Positions 6,169 through 13,899 of a stretch of DNA of 27,948 nt are shown piece by piece; position 1 is the stretch's first letter, and every line of letters starts with the position of its first letter. This DNA is from a virus. The translations under genes and the position numbers were made by a program. The notes beneath the pieces are model-generated. The model was not told the DNA's origin. It made no database searches and saw nothing but the letters and a program-made list of their open reading frames with translations. The DNA lies in IMG/VR virus record IMGVR_UViG_3300009418_000087, positions 1-27,948 of that record; one strand, 5' to 3'.

Positions 6169-7469
6169 CCCTCGAAATAGAGCTTGTCCCGCGCAAGCCA
6201 TTCCGGCCCTTCCTGCTAAGCGACAGGCGGTGGGCCTGCATTGTTGCGCATCGACGCGCGGGCAAGACAGTCGCCTGCATCCAGAAGCTGGTGGCAAGCG
6301 CGGTCTCCACGGAAAAGACCAACGCACGCTTCGCCTACATCGCCCCGTTTTACGTGCAGTCCAAAGACGTCGCGTGGGCCTATCTCAAGCAGTTCACCCA
6401 GCAGATTCCGGGCGTCACCGCAAACGAGGGCGAGCTTCACATCACTTTCGGGCACAACGGCGCACGGATACGCCTCTACGGGGCAGACAACTACGACCGG
6501 ATGCGCGGCATCTACCTCGACGGCTGCATTCTGGACGAAAACGGCGACATGGACCCCAGGGCATGGGCCGAGGTCATTCGCCCTGCGCTGTCCGACCGCA
6601 AGGGCTGGGCCACGTTCATCGGCACACCTAAGGGCCGCAACGCATTCTTCGACGTCCACCGCATGGCAGAGCAGAGCGAGACTTGGTTCAGCCTTGTGCT
6701 ACGCGCCAGTGAAAGCGGGCTAATAGACGACGACGAACTGGCGGACGCCCGGCAGACGATGACGCCGGAGCAGTACGAGCAAGAGTACGAGTGCAGCTTC
6801 GACGCGGCCATTCTCGGCGCCTACTACGCCAGCCTGATATCCGATGCGGATCGCGAGGGCCGCATCACCGACGTACCGCTTGACCCCACGCTTCCCATCC
6901 ATACGGCGTGGGACCTCGGGATAGGGGACAGCACCGCCATCTGGGTCTTCCAAGCCGGTCCCGAGGGGATGCGGCTGGTGGACTTTCTTGAAGACCACGG
7001 CAAGCCATTGTCCCACTACGTGGCGCGGCTGGAAGTGAAGGGGTATCGCGGCGGCCGGGATTACGTGCCCCACGACGCGAAGGTTCGCAGTCTGGACACG
7101 GGGCGCAGCCGGTTGGAAACGCTGGCCGGGTTGGGGCGCAGTCCTTTCCTGCTACCGCCCGCAAACCTGGATGACGGGATCAACGGCGTCCGACAGCTTA
7201 TGCCGCGCATGTGGTTCGACGCACACGAATGCGGCCAAGGGTTAGAGGCCCTTCGCCACTACCGCACAGAGTTCGATGAGAAGGCTAAGGTGTTCAAGCC
7301 GCGGCCCCTGCACGACTGGTCCAGCCATTGCGCTGACGCCTTGCGCTATGCGGCGCAGGGCTACCGCGATCTGGCGATCACCAAGATCAAGACGAAACCG
7401 ACCCTGAAGCCCGGACAGGTCTATGTCGGTCCTCCCGAGCCCGAGAACAGCACAAGGACGCAACTATGA
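6165..7469 (+). CDS. terL: Terminase large subunit (packaging ATPase/nuclease)
   Basis: 434 residues with both TerL domains. The ATPase has Walker A AHRRAGKT (28-35), Walker B with catalytic Glu CILDEN (121-126) and the coupling motif FIGTPKG (151-157). The RNase H-like nuclease has acidic residues at D250 (AWDLGIGDST), D304 (VPHDAK) and D391 (CADALRY). The protein drives DNA into the procapsid through the portal encoded next and cuts the concatemer. It is slightly compact compared with many TerLs, but all key residues are present. ATGA overlap with the upstream gene and GCAACTATG coupling with the portal gene show co-translation. Confidence 0.96.
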   Translation: MTLEIELVPRKPFRPFLLSDRRWACIVAHRRAGKTVACIQKLVASAVSTEKTNARFAYIAPFYVQSKDVAWAYLKQFTQQIPGVTANEGELHITFGHNGARIRLYGADNYDRMRGIYLDGCILDENGDMDPRAWAEVIRPALSDRKGWATFIGTPKGRNAFFDVHRMAEQSETWFSLVLRASESGLIDDDELADARQTMTPEQYEQEYECSFDAAILGAYYASLISDADREGRITDVPLDPTLPIHTAWDLGIGDSTAIWVFQAGPEGMRLVDFLEDHGKPLSHYVARLEVKGYRGGRDYVPHDAKVRSLDTGRSRLETLAGLGRSPFLLPPANLDDGINGVRQLMPRMWFDAHECGQGLEALRHYRTEFDEKAKVFKPRPLHDWSSHCADALRYAAQGYRDLAITKIKTKPTLKPGQVYVGPPEPENSTRTQL

Positions 7470-9469
7470 GCGACAGTGCCAAAGCGGGCAACGCCAAGAA
7501 GTGGCTGGATTCCATCGCCAACGCTGAGAAGGCGTTCGAGAAGTACAACAGCTCCGCCGACAAGGTGGAAAAGCACTACGCGGACCTTGAGAAGCTGTCA
7601 CGCACGACAGGCGACGAATTCCAGGTCTTCTGGGCCAACATGGAAATCCTGCGCCCCAGCGTGTACCAGCGCCCGCCACAGCCCGTGGTCATGCCGCGCC
7701 ATACGGACACGGGGGAAGTCCCGCGCAAGGCGGCACAGCTGCTTGAGCGCGCCTTGGAGTACGACGTCGAAGCCGACGACCTGCACGAGACGCTGATCCA
7801 CGTGCGCGACGACGTGTGTCTGGTGGGCCGCGGTGTTGCATGGGTGCTGGACAACGGCCAAGCGATCCATGTGGAGCGGCACGACTTCCTGCACGAACCT
7901 GCCCGAAAGTGGGAAGAGGTCACGTGGGTGGCCCGGCGCGTCTACCTGACCCGCGATGAATGGCCCGAGGGCTTCAAGGCGAAATTCTCGGAGGTCCAGA
8001 GCAGCAAGCCCGGCAAGGATCGCGAAGACAGCTATGGCGGGATCGCCGAAAAGGCCGCGGTCTGGGAGATATGGGACAAGACCACGCGCAAGGTCTACTG
8101 GATCACCGAAGGGCACGACGGTATTCTTGATGAGCAGGATGCCTTTATCGACGTGAAGGGCTTCTTCCCCTGTCCCAAGCCCGCCTATGCGACGATTGAG
8201 CCGCATACGCTGAAGCCGGTCCCGGACTTCCACTACTACGTGAACCAAGTCGACGAAATCCGCGCGCTGACCCGGCGGATCGGGGCGCTATCGGAAAGCC
8301 TGCGCCTCAAGGGCTTCTATTCGGCGGGATCGTCGGACGTCAGCGAAGCCATCGAAGCGTCCATGAAGCAGACGGACGACAAGGCGATCCTTGTGCCGAT
8401 CAGCAGCGCGGCCGCGATGGGCGGTGTGGCGCTGAAGGACAGCATTATCTGGATGCCTGTCGCCGAGGTCGTGAAGGTCATCCAGTCCTGCGTCGAGCTA
8501 CGCAAGCAACTGATCGAAGACGTCTACGAGATCACCGGGCTGTCGGATATCATGCGCGGCGTCACGCAGGCGCAGGAGACGCTGGGGGCCCAGAACCTGA
8601 AGGCGCAGTTCGGCAGTGTTCGGGTGCGCGAAAAGCAGTCCGAGATGGTGCGCGTCGCGGTGGACGTGCTGCGCATCAAGGCGGAAATCTTCGCGGAACA
8701 GTTCGACATTCAAGAGCTGATGTCCATGGCCGGGATGCGGCTGCCCACGGCGATGCAGCTTCAGCAGATGGCGGCTCAGTCGCAGCAGACGGGCCAGCCG
8801 ATGGAACAGCAGGTTGCGTTGGAGCAGGTGGCCCAGCTTCTACAAGACCAGCGTATCCGGCCATTCGCGCTTGAGGTGGAATCCGACAGCACGATTGCTC
8901 CGAACGAGGAAGCGGAGAAGGCCAGCCGTATCGAGTTCCTGACGGCTGTAGGCGGGTTCCTGTCCCAAGCCGGTCCGATGGTTGAACAGCAGCCCCAGAC
9001 GGCCCCGCTTCTGGCCGAGATGCTGAAATTCGGCGTGGGCGCGTTCCGTGCGGGCCGCGACCTTGGCGCCGTGATCGACCAGTTCGCAGAGCAGGTGAAG
9101 CGATCCGCGGGACAGGGACAACAACAGCCCGATCCGGAGGCACAAGCGAAGGCCGCCGAAGCGCAGATCAAGGCGCAAGAGATGCAGATGAACAGGGAGT
9201 TCAAGCAGACCGAGTTGCAGATGCGTCAACAGGAAATGGCGTTCAAGCAGCAGCAGGCGGCCGCCGATAACGAGGTCCGCCGCTACGACGCTCAGACCAG
9301 CGCGGCGCTCAAGCAATTCGAGTTGTCCCTGAGGGCGCACGAACTGGGCATCAAGCAAGACGACCAGCAGCTCAAGCGGCAGCAGGCCGAGATTCAGGCC
9401 CTTCTGGATGTCGAGGAGCTGAAGATTGAGCGAGAACAGAAACGGCCCGTGGGGATTGGCGATGGTTGA
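7466..9469 (+). CDS. Portal protein, P22-type
   Basis: 667 residues, the size of podovirus P22-like portals. The N-terminal helix (AEKAFEKYNSSADKVEKHYADL) leads to the FWANMEILRPSVYQRPPQP segment typical of this group, then the stem/wing region including YYVNQVDEIRALTRRIGALS and VYEITGLSDIMRGVTQAQETLGAQ. The last 150 residues are strongly Gln-rich and helical (for example QMNREFKQTELQMRQQEMAF) and probably form the barrel or coiled-coil extension inside the capsid. It forms the dodecameric ring through which DNA enters and leaves. It overlaps TerL at its start and overlaps the next gene by 8 bases. Confidence 0.92.
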   Translation: MSDSAKAGNAKKWLDSIANAEKAFEKYNSSADKVEKHYADLEKLSRTTGDEFQVFWANMEILRPSVYQRPPQPVVMPRHTDTGEVPRKAAQLLERALEYDVEADDLHETLIHVRDDVCLVGRGVAWVLDNGQAIHVERHDFLHEPARKWEEVTWVARRVYLTRDEWPEGFKAKFSEVQSSKPGKDREDSYGGIAEKAAVWEIWDKTTRKVYWITEGHDGILDEQDAFIDVKGFFPCPKPAYATIEPHTLKPVPDFHYYVNQVDEIRALTRRIGALSESLRLKGFYSAGSSDVSEAIEASMKQTDDKAILVPISSAAAMGGVALKDSIIWMPVAEVVKVIQSCVELRKQLIEDVYEITGLSDIMRGVTQAQETLGAQNLKAQFGSVRVREKQSEMVRVAVDVLRIKAEIFAEQFDIQELMSMAGMRLPTAMQLQQMAAQSQQTGQPMEQQVALEQVAQLLQDQRIRPFALEVESDSTIAPNEEAEKASRIEFLTAVGGFLSQAGPMVEQQPQTAPLLAEMLKFGVGAFRAGRDLGAVIDQFAEQVKRSAGQGQQQPDPEAQAKAAEAQIKAQEMQMNREFKQTELQMRQQEMAFKQQQAAADNEVRRYDAQTSAALKQFELSLRAHELGIKQDDQQLKRQQAEIQALLDVEELKIEREQKRPVGIGDG

Positions 9470-9839
9470 CCTGACGCTTGGCAAGAAGTTCGACCGCGTG
9501 TCCGGAACGTGGGTGGACGCGGACGTCTACGACCGTCGCCGCGCTGACATGGAAGAGCGTGCCTTCCAGCGGCGGTCCAACCAAGGCGAACTGACCGCGC
9601 CGATGATCGTCACGGACGGTCAACCCGCCCTTCGCAGCATGACGGACGGCAAGGTGTACGACAGCAAGTCCGAGATGCGGAAGGAATACCGCCGCGCAGG
9701 CGTGGTGGAAGTCGGCACGGAAAAGCAGAAACCGGGCCGGACCTGGACGCAAGAGCGCGAAAAGCGCGCCAAGCAGCGCGAACAGATCAAGGCATCGCTC
9801 CACATGGCCCATTCGCGCATGGGCTTCGGAGCGGCATAG
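9462..9839 (+). CDS. Small conserved phage protein between portal and scaffold
   Basis: 125 residues from ATG 9462; an upstream TTG (9426) lies inside the portal gene and is less likely. The middle contains a pattern I associate with proteins at this locus in short-tailed alphaproteobacterial phages (YDSKSEMRKEYRRAGVVEVG), followed by a highly charged C-terminal helix (EREKRAKQREQIKASLHMAHSRMG). The Arg/Lys-rich makeup suggests nucleic-acid or portal contact. Function unknown; a minor head or packaging protein is the simplest reading. Confidence 0.8.
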   Translation: MVDLTLGKKFDRVSGTWVDADVYDRRRADMEERAFQRRSNQGELTAPMIVTDGQPALRSMTDGKVYDSKSEMRKEYRRAGVVEVGTEKQKPGRTWTQEREKRAKQREQIKASLHMAHSRMGFGAA

Positions 9840-9863
9840 CAACCCCTCAGACGGGAACCCCCA

Positions 9864-10934
9864 ATGACCGATGACATGACACCCGCCACGGCGGACCAGC
9901 TTCCTGTTGCCGATGCTCAAGCGGAGCAACCGGCGGAACCGCAGGTCGAACAGACCGCCGAAGCACCTTCGGAGCCCGCGCCGAAGCGCAGCGCTTCCGC
10001 CCGTGAGGCGCTGGAGAAGGCGTTCCGCGACCAGCCCGAAGATGCGGCGGTAAAGGCCCCGCAGGAAGAGGATGGGCAGGCCAGCGGCCCCCAGCGCGGC
10101 CCTGACGGCAAGTTCGTCGCCAAGGAAGGCGCGGAGCCGAAAGACGGCCAGCCTGATGCGCAAGCCGAAGCGGCCCCCAAGGACGACAAGCCCCCGGTGG
10201 CCAAGGATGCCCCGGCGCGCTTCTCGGCCGATGCCAAAGCGTCATGGGAGAAGACCCCCGAGCCGGTGCGCGCCGAAGTCCAGCGGGCGATGCGGGAGAT
10301 GGAGCAGGGTATCCAGCAGTACAAGGAGCGCGTCGAGCCGCTGGATCGCTATTTCCAGATGGCGGACAAGCACGGCGTGAAGCTGGAAGCGGCCTTGGAG
10401 CGCTACGTCAACATGGAGACGATGCTGGCGCAGGACCCTGTGCGCGGGTTTACCGAGGTCGCGCGAAACATGGGTCTGTCGCCTCAGCAGGTCGCGCAGA
10501 TGCTCATGGGCCAGCAGCCCGGCAAGGGAGATGCGCGAGATACTGAAATCAACCAGCTTCGCCAACAGGTTCAGCAGTTGCAGCAGGGGTACGGACAAGT
10601 CCAGCAGTCCTTCCAGCAGCAGCGCGAGCAGGCGGTGATGTCCGAAATCGACAAGTTCGCGGCGGAACATCCCCGTTTTGAAGAACTGGCCGACGAAATG
10701 GCGCGGATGTTGTCCACTGGCTATGCCGAGGACATGCCTGACGCCTACGAGAAAGCCGACCGGCTTCGCCCGGCCCCGGCCCCGCAGCAAGAAACGGCTG
10801 CACCATCGCCACCGGCTCAAACCCGACCGGCGAAATCCCTGACAGGCGCACCTAGCCCCGGCTCAAACCCGGCGACAAGGCGTGCCCCGTCGAAGTCACC
10901 TCGGGAGGCCCTTGCACGGGCCTTCGGGGCTTAA
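9864..10934 (+). CDS. Scaffolding protein
   Basis: 356 residues directly before the major capsid gene. Residues 1-110 are acidic, Ala/Pro/Glu-rich and probably disordered. Residues 115-200 hold the conserved part (RFSADAKASWEKTPEPVRAEVQRAMREMEQGI). Residues 215-255 are a Gln-rich coiled coil (INQLRQQVQQLQQGYG), and the end is a basic Pro/Ser-rich tail. Low complexity, coiled coil and position identify a scaffold that templates procapsid assembly and is later expelled or cleaved. The same short motif occurs near both ends: SAREALEKAF (45-54) and SPREALARAF (345-354). ATG 9864 follows a weak purine-rich site. Confidence 0.82.
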   Translation: MTDDMTPATADQLPVADAQAEQPAEPQVEQTAEAPSEPAPKRSASAREALEKAFRDQPEDAAVKAPQEEDGQASGPQRGPDGKFVAKEGAEPKDGQPDAQAEAAPKDDKPPVAKDAPARFSADAKASWEKTPEPVRAEVQRAMREMEQGIQQYKERVEPLDRYFQMADKHGVKLEAALERYVNMETMLAQDPVRGFTEVARNMGLSPQQVAQMLMGQQPGKGDARDTEINQLRQQVQQLQQGYGQVQQSFQQQREQAVMSEIDKFAAEHPRFEELADEMARMLSTGYAEDMPDAYEKADRLRPAPAPQQETAAPSPPAQTRPAKSLTGAPSPGSNPATRRAPSKSPREALARAFGA

Positions 10935-10958
10935 CCTCTCTCTCAAGGAGCGTCACAC

Positions 10959-11966
10959 ATGACGATCACCGACACGGAAGCGCTGCAAGAGCGCTTTTCG
11001 CTGGCGCTTGAGGACAGGTCGTCGGGCTACGTCGACCTGGTCTCCGATGCCAACGTGGTTCTTTCCCTTCTCCGTGACAACGGCGGGTGGAAGACCTATC
11101 AAGGCCCAACGATCCGCGAGCGGCTGATGTACCAGCTGCACGGGTCGTATGTCCGCTATTCGGGCTTCGAGTACCTTACGCCGGTTCACGCCGAAATCAT
11201 CAGCGACGCAGAGTTCGTGCCGAAACAATCGGCCGTGGTCTTCTCGCTGTCGATGGAAGAAATCCTCGCCAACTCCGGTTCCGACGCCCAGCTTTTGGAT
11301 GTCTTCGCGACCCATATGGAAGCGGCGGAGATGGAGCTGGAGAACAAGGTCACCGAGGACATCCACTCGGACGGCACCGCCGACGGCGGGCGGCAAATCG
11401 GCGGGATGCAACTGATCCTGCCCGATGACCCGACCACCGGCACCTATGGCGGGATCAGCCGGGCCAACGTCGCGGCATGGCGGCCCAACAGCTACGATGT
11501 GTCGTCCTATTCGTGGGACTTCACCTCGGAAACCGCGATCAACGCCTCTTCCGTTCATGCGATCTATTCGCAGGTCATGCGGGAGACGTCGAAGGGTAAG
11601 AAGGGGCCGAACATCATTTTGGCCTCGGAAAGCCACTACGGCGCGTTTGAGGCGGCCCTGCAGGCGATTCAGCGGGTCACCAATGGCGGCGGCGAGGGGA
11701 AGCTGGGCTTCCCCAGCCTGAAGTTCTACGGCGGCGGGCGCAATCTCGACGTCGTGCTGGAAGGCGGTATCGGGTCCTACATGCCCGACGACGTGACCTA
11801 CGTGCTCGACACGAAGTCGCTATGTATGCGCTACCACCCGCAGCGGAACTTCTCGAAGATGGGCGGCAAGCAGCGCCCGATCAACCAAGACGCAATCGTG
11901 CAGCAGATCGGGTTCATGGGCGAGATGACCATGCGCGATCCGCAGCACATGTCGAAACTCTATTGA
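10959..11966 (+). CDS. Major capsid protein
   Basis: 335 residues, preceded by a strong AAGGAG site, as expected for the most abundant virion protein. It lies directly after the scaffold and before a decoration-like protein. Recognisable stretches of the family include TYQGPTIRERLMYQLHGSYV, YSGFEYLTPVHAE, the long acidic helix AEMELENKVTEDIHSDGTAD and TYGGISRANVAAWRP. I infer an HK97 fold from position, size and this pattern; no fold prediction was run. It forms the icosahedral shell. Confidence 0.87.
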   Translation: MTITDTEALQERFSLALEDRSSGYVDLVSDANVVLSLLRDNGGWKTYQGPTIRERLMYQLHGSYVRYSGFEYLTPVHAEIISDAEFVPKQSAVVFSLSMEEILANSGSDAQLLDVFATHMEAAEMELENKVTEDIHSDGTADGGRQIGGMQLILPDDPTTGTYGGISRANVAAWRPNSYDVSSYSWDFTSETAINASSVHAIYSQVMRETSKGKKGPNIILASESHYGAFEAALQAIQRVTNGGGEGKLGFPSLKFYGGGRNLDVVLEGGIGSYMPDDVTYVLDTKSLCMRYHPQRNFSKMGGKQRPINQDAIVQQIGFMGEMTMRDPQHMSKLY

Positions 11967-11979
11967 GGAGGGTGATGCG

Positions 11980-12468
11980 ATGAGCGGACCCGGAGCAGGC
12001 ATTGCGTTCGACAAGACGTTCACGGCACGGGAGCGCTCCCCGCGCTTCCCGCCGTTTCGTCTCGGGCAACGCATGGAAGGCGAAGACGGCAAAGAATACG
12101 TGTACGTCCAAGCCGATGGCGCGATCACGGGGGCAGGGTATGTCGCTGTGATCGACGAGAACGGTCAGGCCGCGATGGCGACCAACACGACTGCGGTCTA
12201 CGGCCAGCAGATCGGTGTGGCCAGCGTGGCGTTTGCCGATGACGAGTACGGTTGGCTGCAGGTGTTCGGCACGGCCAACATCCGCGTGGCGGCAAGCTGT
12301 GCGGCCAATGTGCCGATCACGTCGACCACCACGGGCGGCCAGCTGGACGATGCGGCAGGCGCCGGCACCAAGACCATCACCGGTGCGGTCCTGACCACGG
12401 CGAATGGCGGCACGGCTGGCACGGCCGAAGGCGTCCTGACCTACCCCACGGTCGGCGCCACCAACTAA
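11980..12468 (+). CDS. Probable capsid decoration or head-completion protein
   Basis: 162 residues, rich in Gly, Ala and Thr, with alternating short strands (GKEYVYVQADGAITGAGYVAV; YGQQIGVASVAFADDEYGWL; NIRVAASCAANVPI). This is the composition of small beta-rich cement proteins that bind the outside of capsids. It follows the major capsid gene by 13 bases with GAGGAGGGTG before its ATG. No family is claimed; the role rests on position and composition. Confidence 0.65.
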   Translation: MSGPGAGIAFDKTFTARERSPRFPPFRLGQRMEGEDGKEYVYVQADGAITGAGYVAVIDENGQAAMATNTTAVYGQQIGVASVAFADDEYGWLQVFGTANIRVAASCAANVPITSTTTGGQLDDAAGAGTKTITGAVLTTANGGTAGTAEGVLTYPTVGATN

Positions 12469-12474
12469 CGGACA

Positions 12475-12497
12475 GGCGGGGCTGTCACGGCCCCGCC
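12475..12497 (+). terminator. Hairpin after the capsid gene pair, no U-tract
   Basis: GGCGGGGC (12475-12482) pairs with GCCCCGCC (12490-12497) around a 7-nt loop. GACAG (12471-12475) and CTGTC (12482-12486) offer an alternative pairing. No T-run follows, so it is more likely an attenuator or 3' mRNA-stabilising hairpin than a full terminator. Confidence 0.5.
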
Positions 12498-12532
12498 ACC
12501 CCCTTGCATTTCCCTCAGAAGGAACACGACCG

Positions 12533-13204
12533 ATGAACGAAGCCGACCGCAATCTGTCGGTGCGCTTTTGGCTGCACCCCAAGGAAAACCCCCGCAAGTC
12601 GAAAGAGGCCGGGCGACCGATCTACGACGAGGTGGAAATGGTCAGCATCATGGCCCCCGGCAACACCAAGACGGAGTTCACCGGCCGCGCTCACAGTATG
12701 CATTACGATGCCAACGAGCAGCGCCAGCGCACCTATGCCGAGCGCTTTGCCGAGCATTATTCCCAGTTCAAGGCCGGGCTGGAAGAGCAGGTGCAGGGCA
12801 CGCCCCTGAGCGAAGCTGCCTTCCTGTCGGTCGGGCAGCGCGCGGAGATGCGGGCCAAGCAGATCAAGACCGTGGAGCAGCTGGCCGCAATGTCGGACCG
12901 CGATATTCAGAAGATGGGCATGGGCTTTCGCAAGCACGTCGACGCGGCGCGCGCCTATCTCGACACCGCCAACGGCACCTCCGTCATGACCAAGGAAATC
13001 GAGGAACTGCGCCGTCAGATCGCGGCGTTGCAGGCGTCCGGCCCGGCTGTGCAAGCCCCGGAGCCTGAGACGGACCAGTTCGACCAGATGGCCGACGAGG
13101 ACCTGAAGAACATGCTGACGGATGCAGGGGTCACCGTAGACAACCGCTGGGGGCGCAAGCGTCTTCTAGAGGAAACCCGTTCGCTGGCGCGTGAAGCCGC
13201 CTGA
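12533..13204 (+). CDS. Virion-region protein with coiled coil and SAP/HeH-like C-terminus
   Basis: 223 residues. The N-terminal half contains SVRFWLHPKENPRKSK and IYDEVEMVSIMAPGNTKTEF. The centre is helical, with a short coiled coil at about 157-172 (MTKEIEELRRQIAALQ). The last 40 residues (DEDLKNMLTDAGVTVDNRWG, then RKRLLEETRSLA) look like a SAP/HeH-type two-helix module. It lies between the capsid genes and the head-tail adaptor, so a head-completion or minor virion role is likely. The stop and the next start overlap by one base (TGATG). Confidence 0.7.
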   Translation: MNEADRNLSVRFWLHPKENPRKSKEAGRPIYDEVEMVSIMAPGNTKTEFTGRAHSMHYDANEQRQRTYAERFAEHYSQFKAGLEEQVQGTPLSEAAFLSVGQRAEMRAKQIKTVEQLAAMSDRDIQKMGMGFRKHVDAARAYLDTANGTSVMTKEIEELRRQIAALQASGPAVQAPEPETDQFDQMADEDLKNMLTDAGVTVDNRWGRKRLLEETRSLAREAA

Positions 13205-13899
13205 TGGCACGCACCGCGTTGCAGATCGTCCGGGCAGCGGCGACCAAGCTGGGCATTGACCAGCCGGACGTCCTGTTCACGGCGACGGACCGCACCGAGA
13301 TCGAACTGCGCCAAGCGCTGATCGAGGCATCGGACAAGATCCTGCACATGCACGACTGGCAGGCCCTGCGGACGGTTGTAACGCATGACGGAGACGGCAG
13401 CACGACGCAATTCGCGTTGCCGTCCGACTATATCCGGATGCCTAAGGATGCGCGCGTCTGGTCGACCAAATGGCAGCTGACGCTGCATCACATCACGCCC
13501 GAAGAATGGCTGAACCTGGACGTTCGTGAGTTCGAGCTGGCCCGCGGGACATGGACGATCTACGGCGGCAACTTCGTCTACAAGCCCGCGCTGGATGCCG
13601 ACGAAGACGCCAAGTTCTGGTACATCAGCCGGAATGTGGTTCTGGGGTCGGATCAGGTCGCCAAGGAAGAGTTCAGCGCCGACGACGACACCTACAAGCT
13701 GGACGACCGCGTGCTTGAATTGGTGCTGGTCTGGGTCTGGCGCCAGCAGAAGGGTCTGGATTACGCGGAAGAGATGCAGACGGCCGAATATGCCGTGTCC
13801 CGCGCCATGGCCCGCGACGGCGGCGCCCGCATCCTGACGCAATCCTCCCGGTCCGGCTACAATGCCGAAACCGCCTATCCGATCCGGGTCGAGCCGTGA
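13204..13899 (+). CDS. Head-tail adaptor protein (podovirus gp4/gp11-like role)
   Basis: 231 residues opening with TALQIVRAAATKLGI, then ELRQALIEASDKILHMHDWQAL. This is the helical bundle plus 'W--L' pattern of the adaptor ring that docks beneath the portal in podoviruses. Beta segments follow (YIRMPKDARVWSTKWQLTLH; WTIYGGNFVYKPALD), then a C-terminal helix (MQTAEYAVSRAMARDGGAR). It sits between the capsid genes and the tail nozzle and is translationally coupled to both, the next gene starting at an overlapping GTG. It extends the portal channel after packaging. Confidence 0.8.
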   Translation: MARTALQIVRAAATKLGIDQPDVLFTATDRTEIELRQALIEASDKILHMHDWQALRTVVTHDGDGSTTQFALPSDYIRMPKDARVWSTKWQLTLHHITPEEWLNLDVREFELARGTWTIYGGNFVYKPALDADEDAKFWYISRNVVLGSDQVAKEEFSADDDTYKLDDRVLELVLVWVWRQQKGLDYAEEMQTAEYAVSRAMARDGGARILTQSSRSGYNAETAYPIRVEP

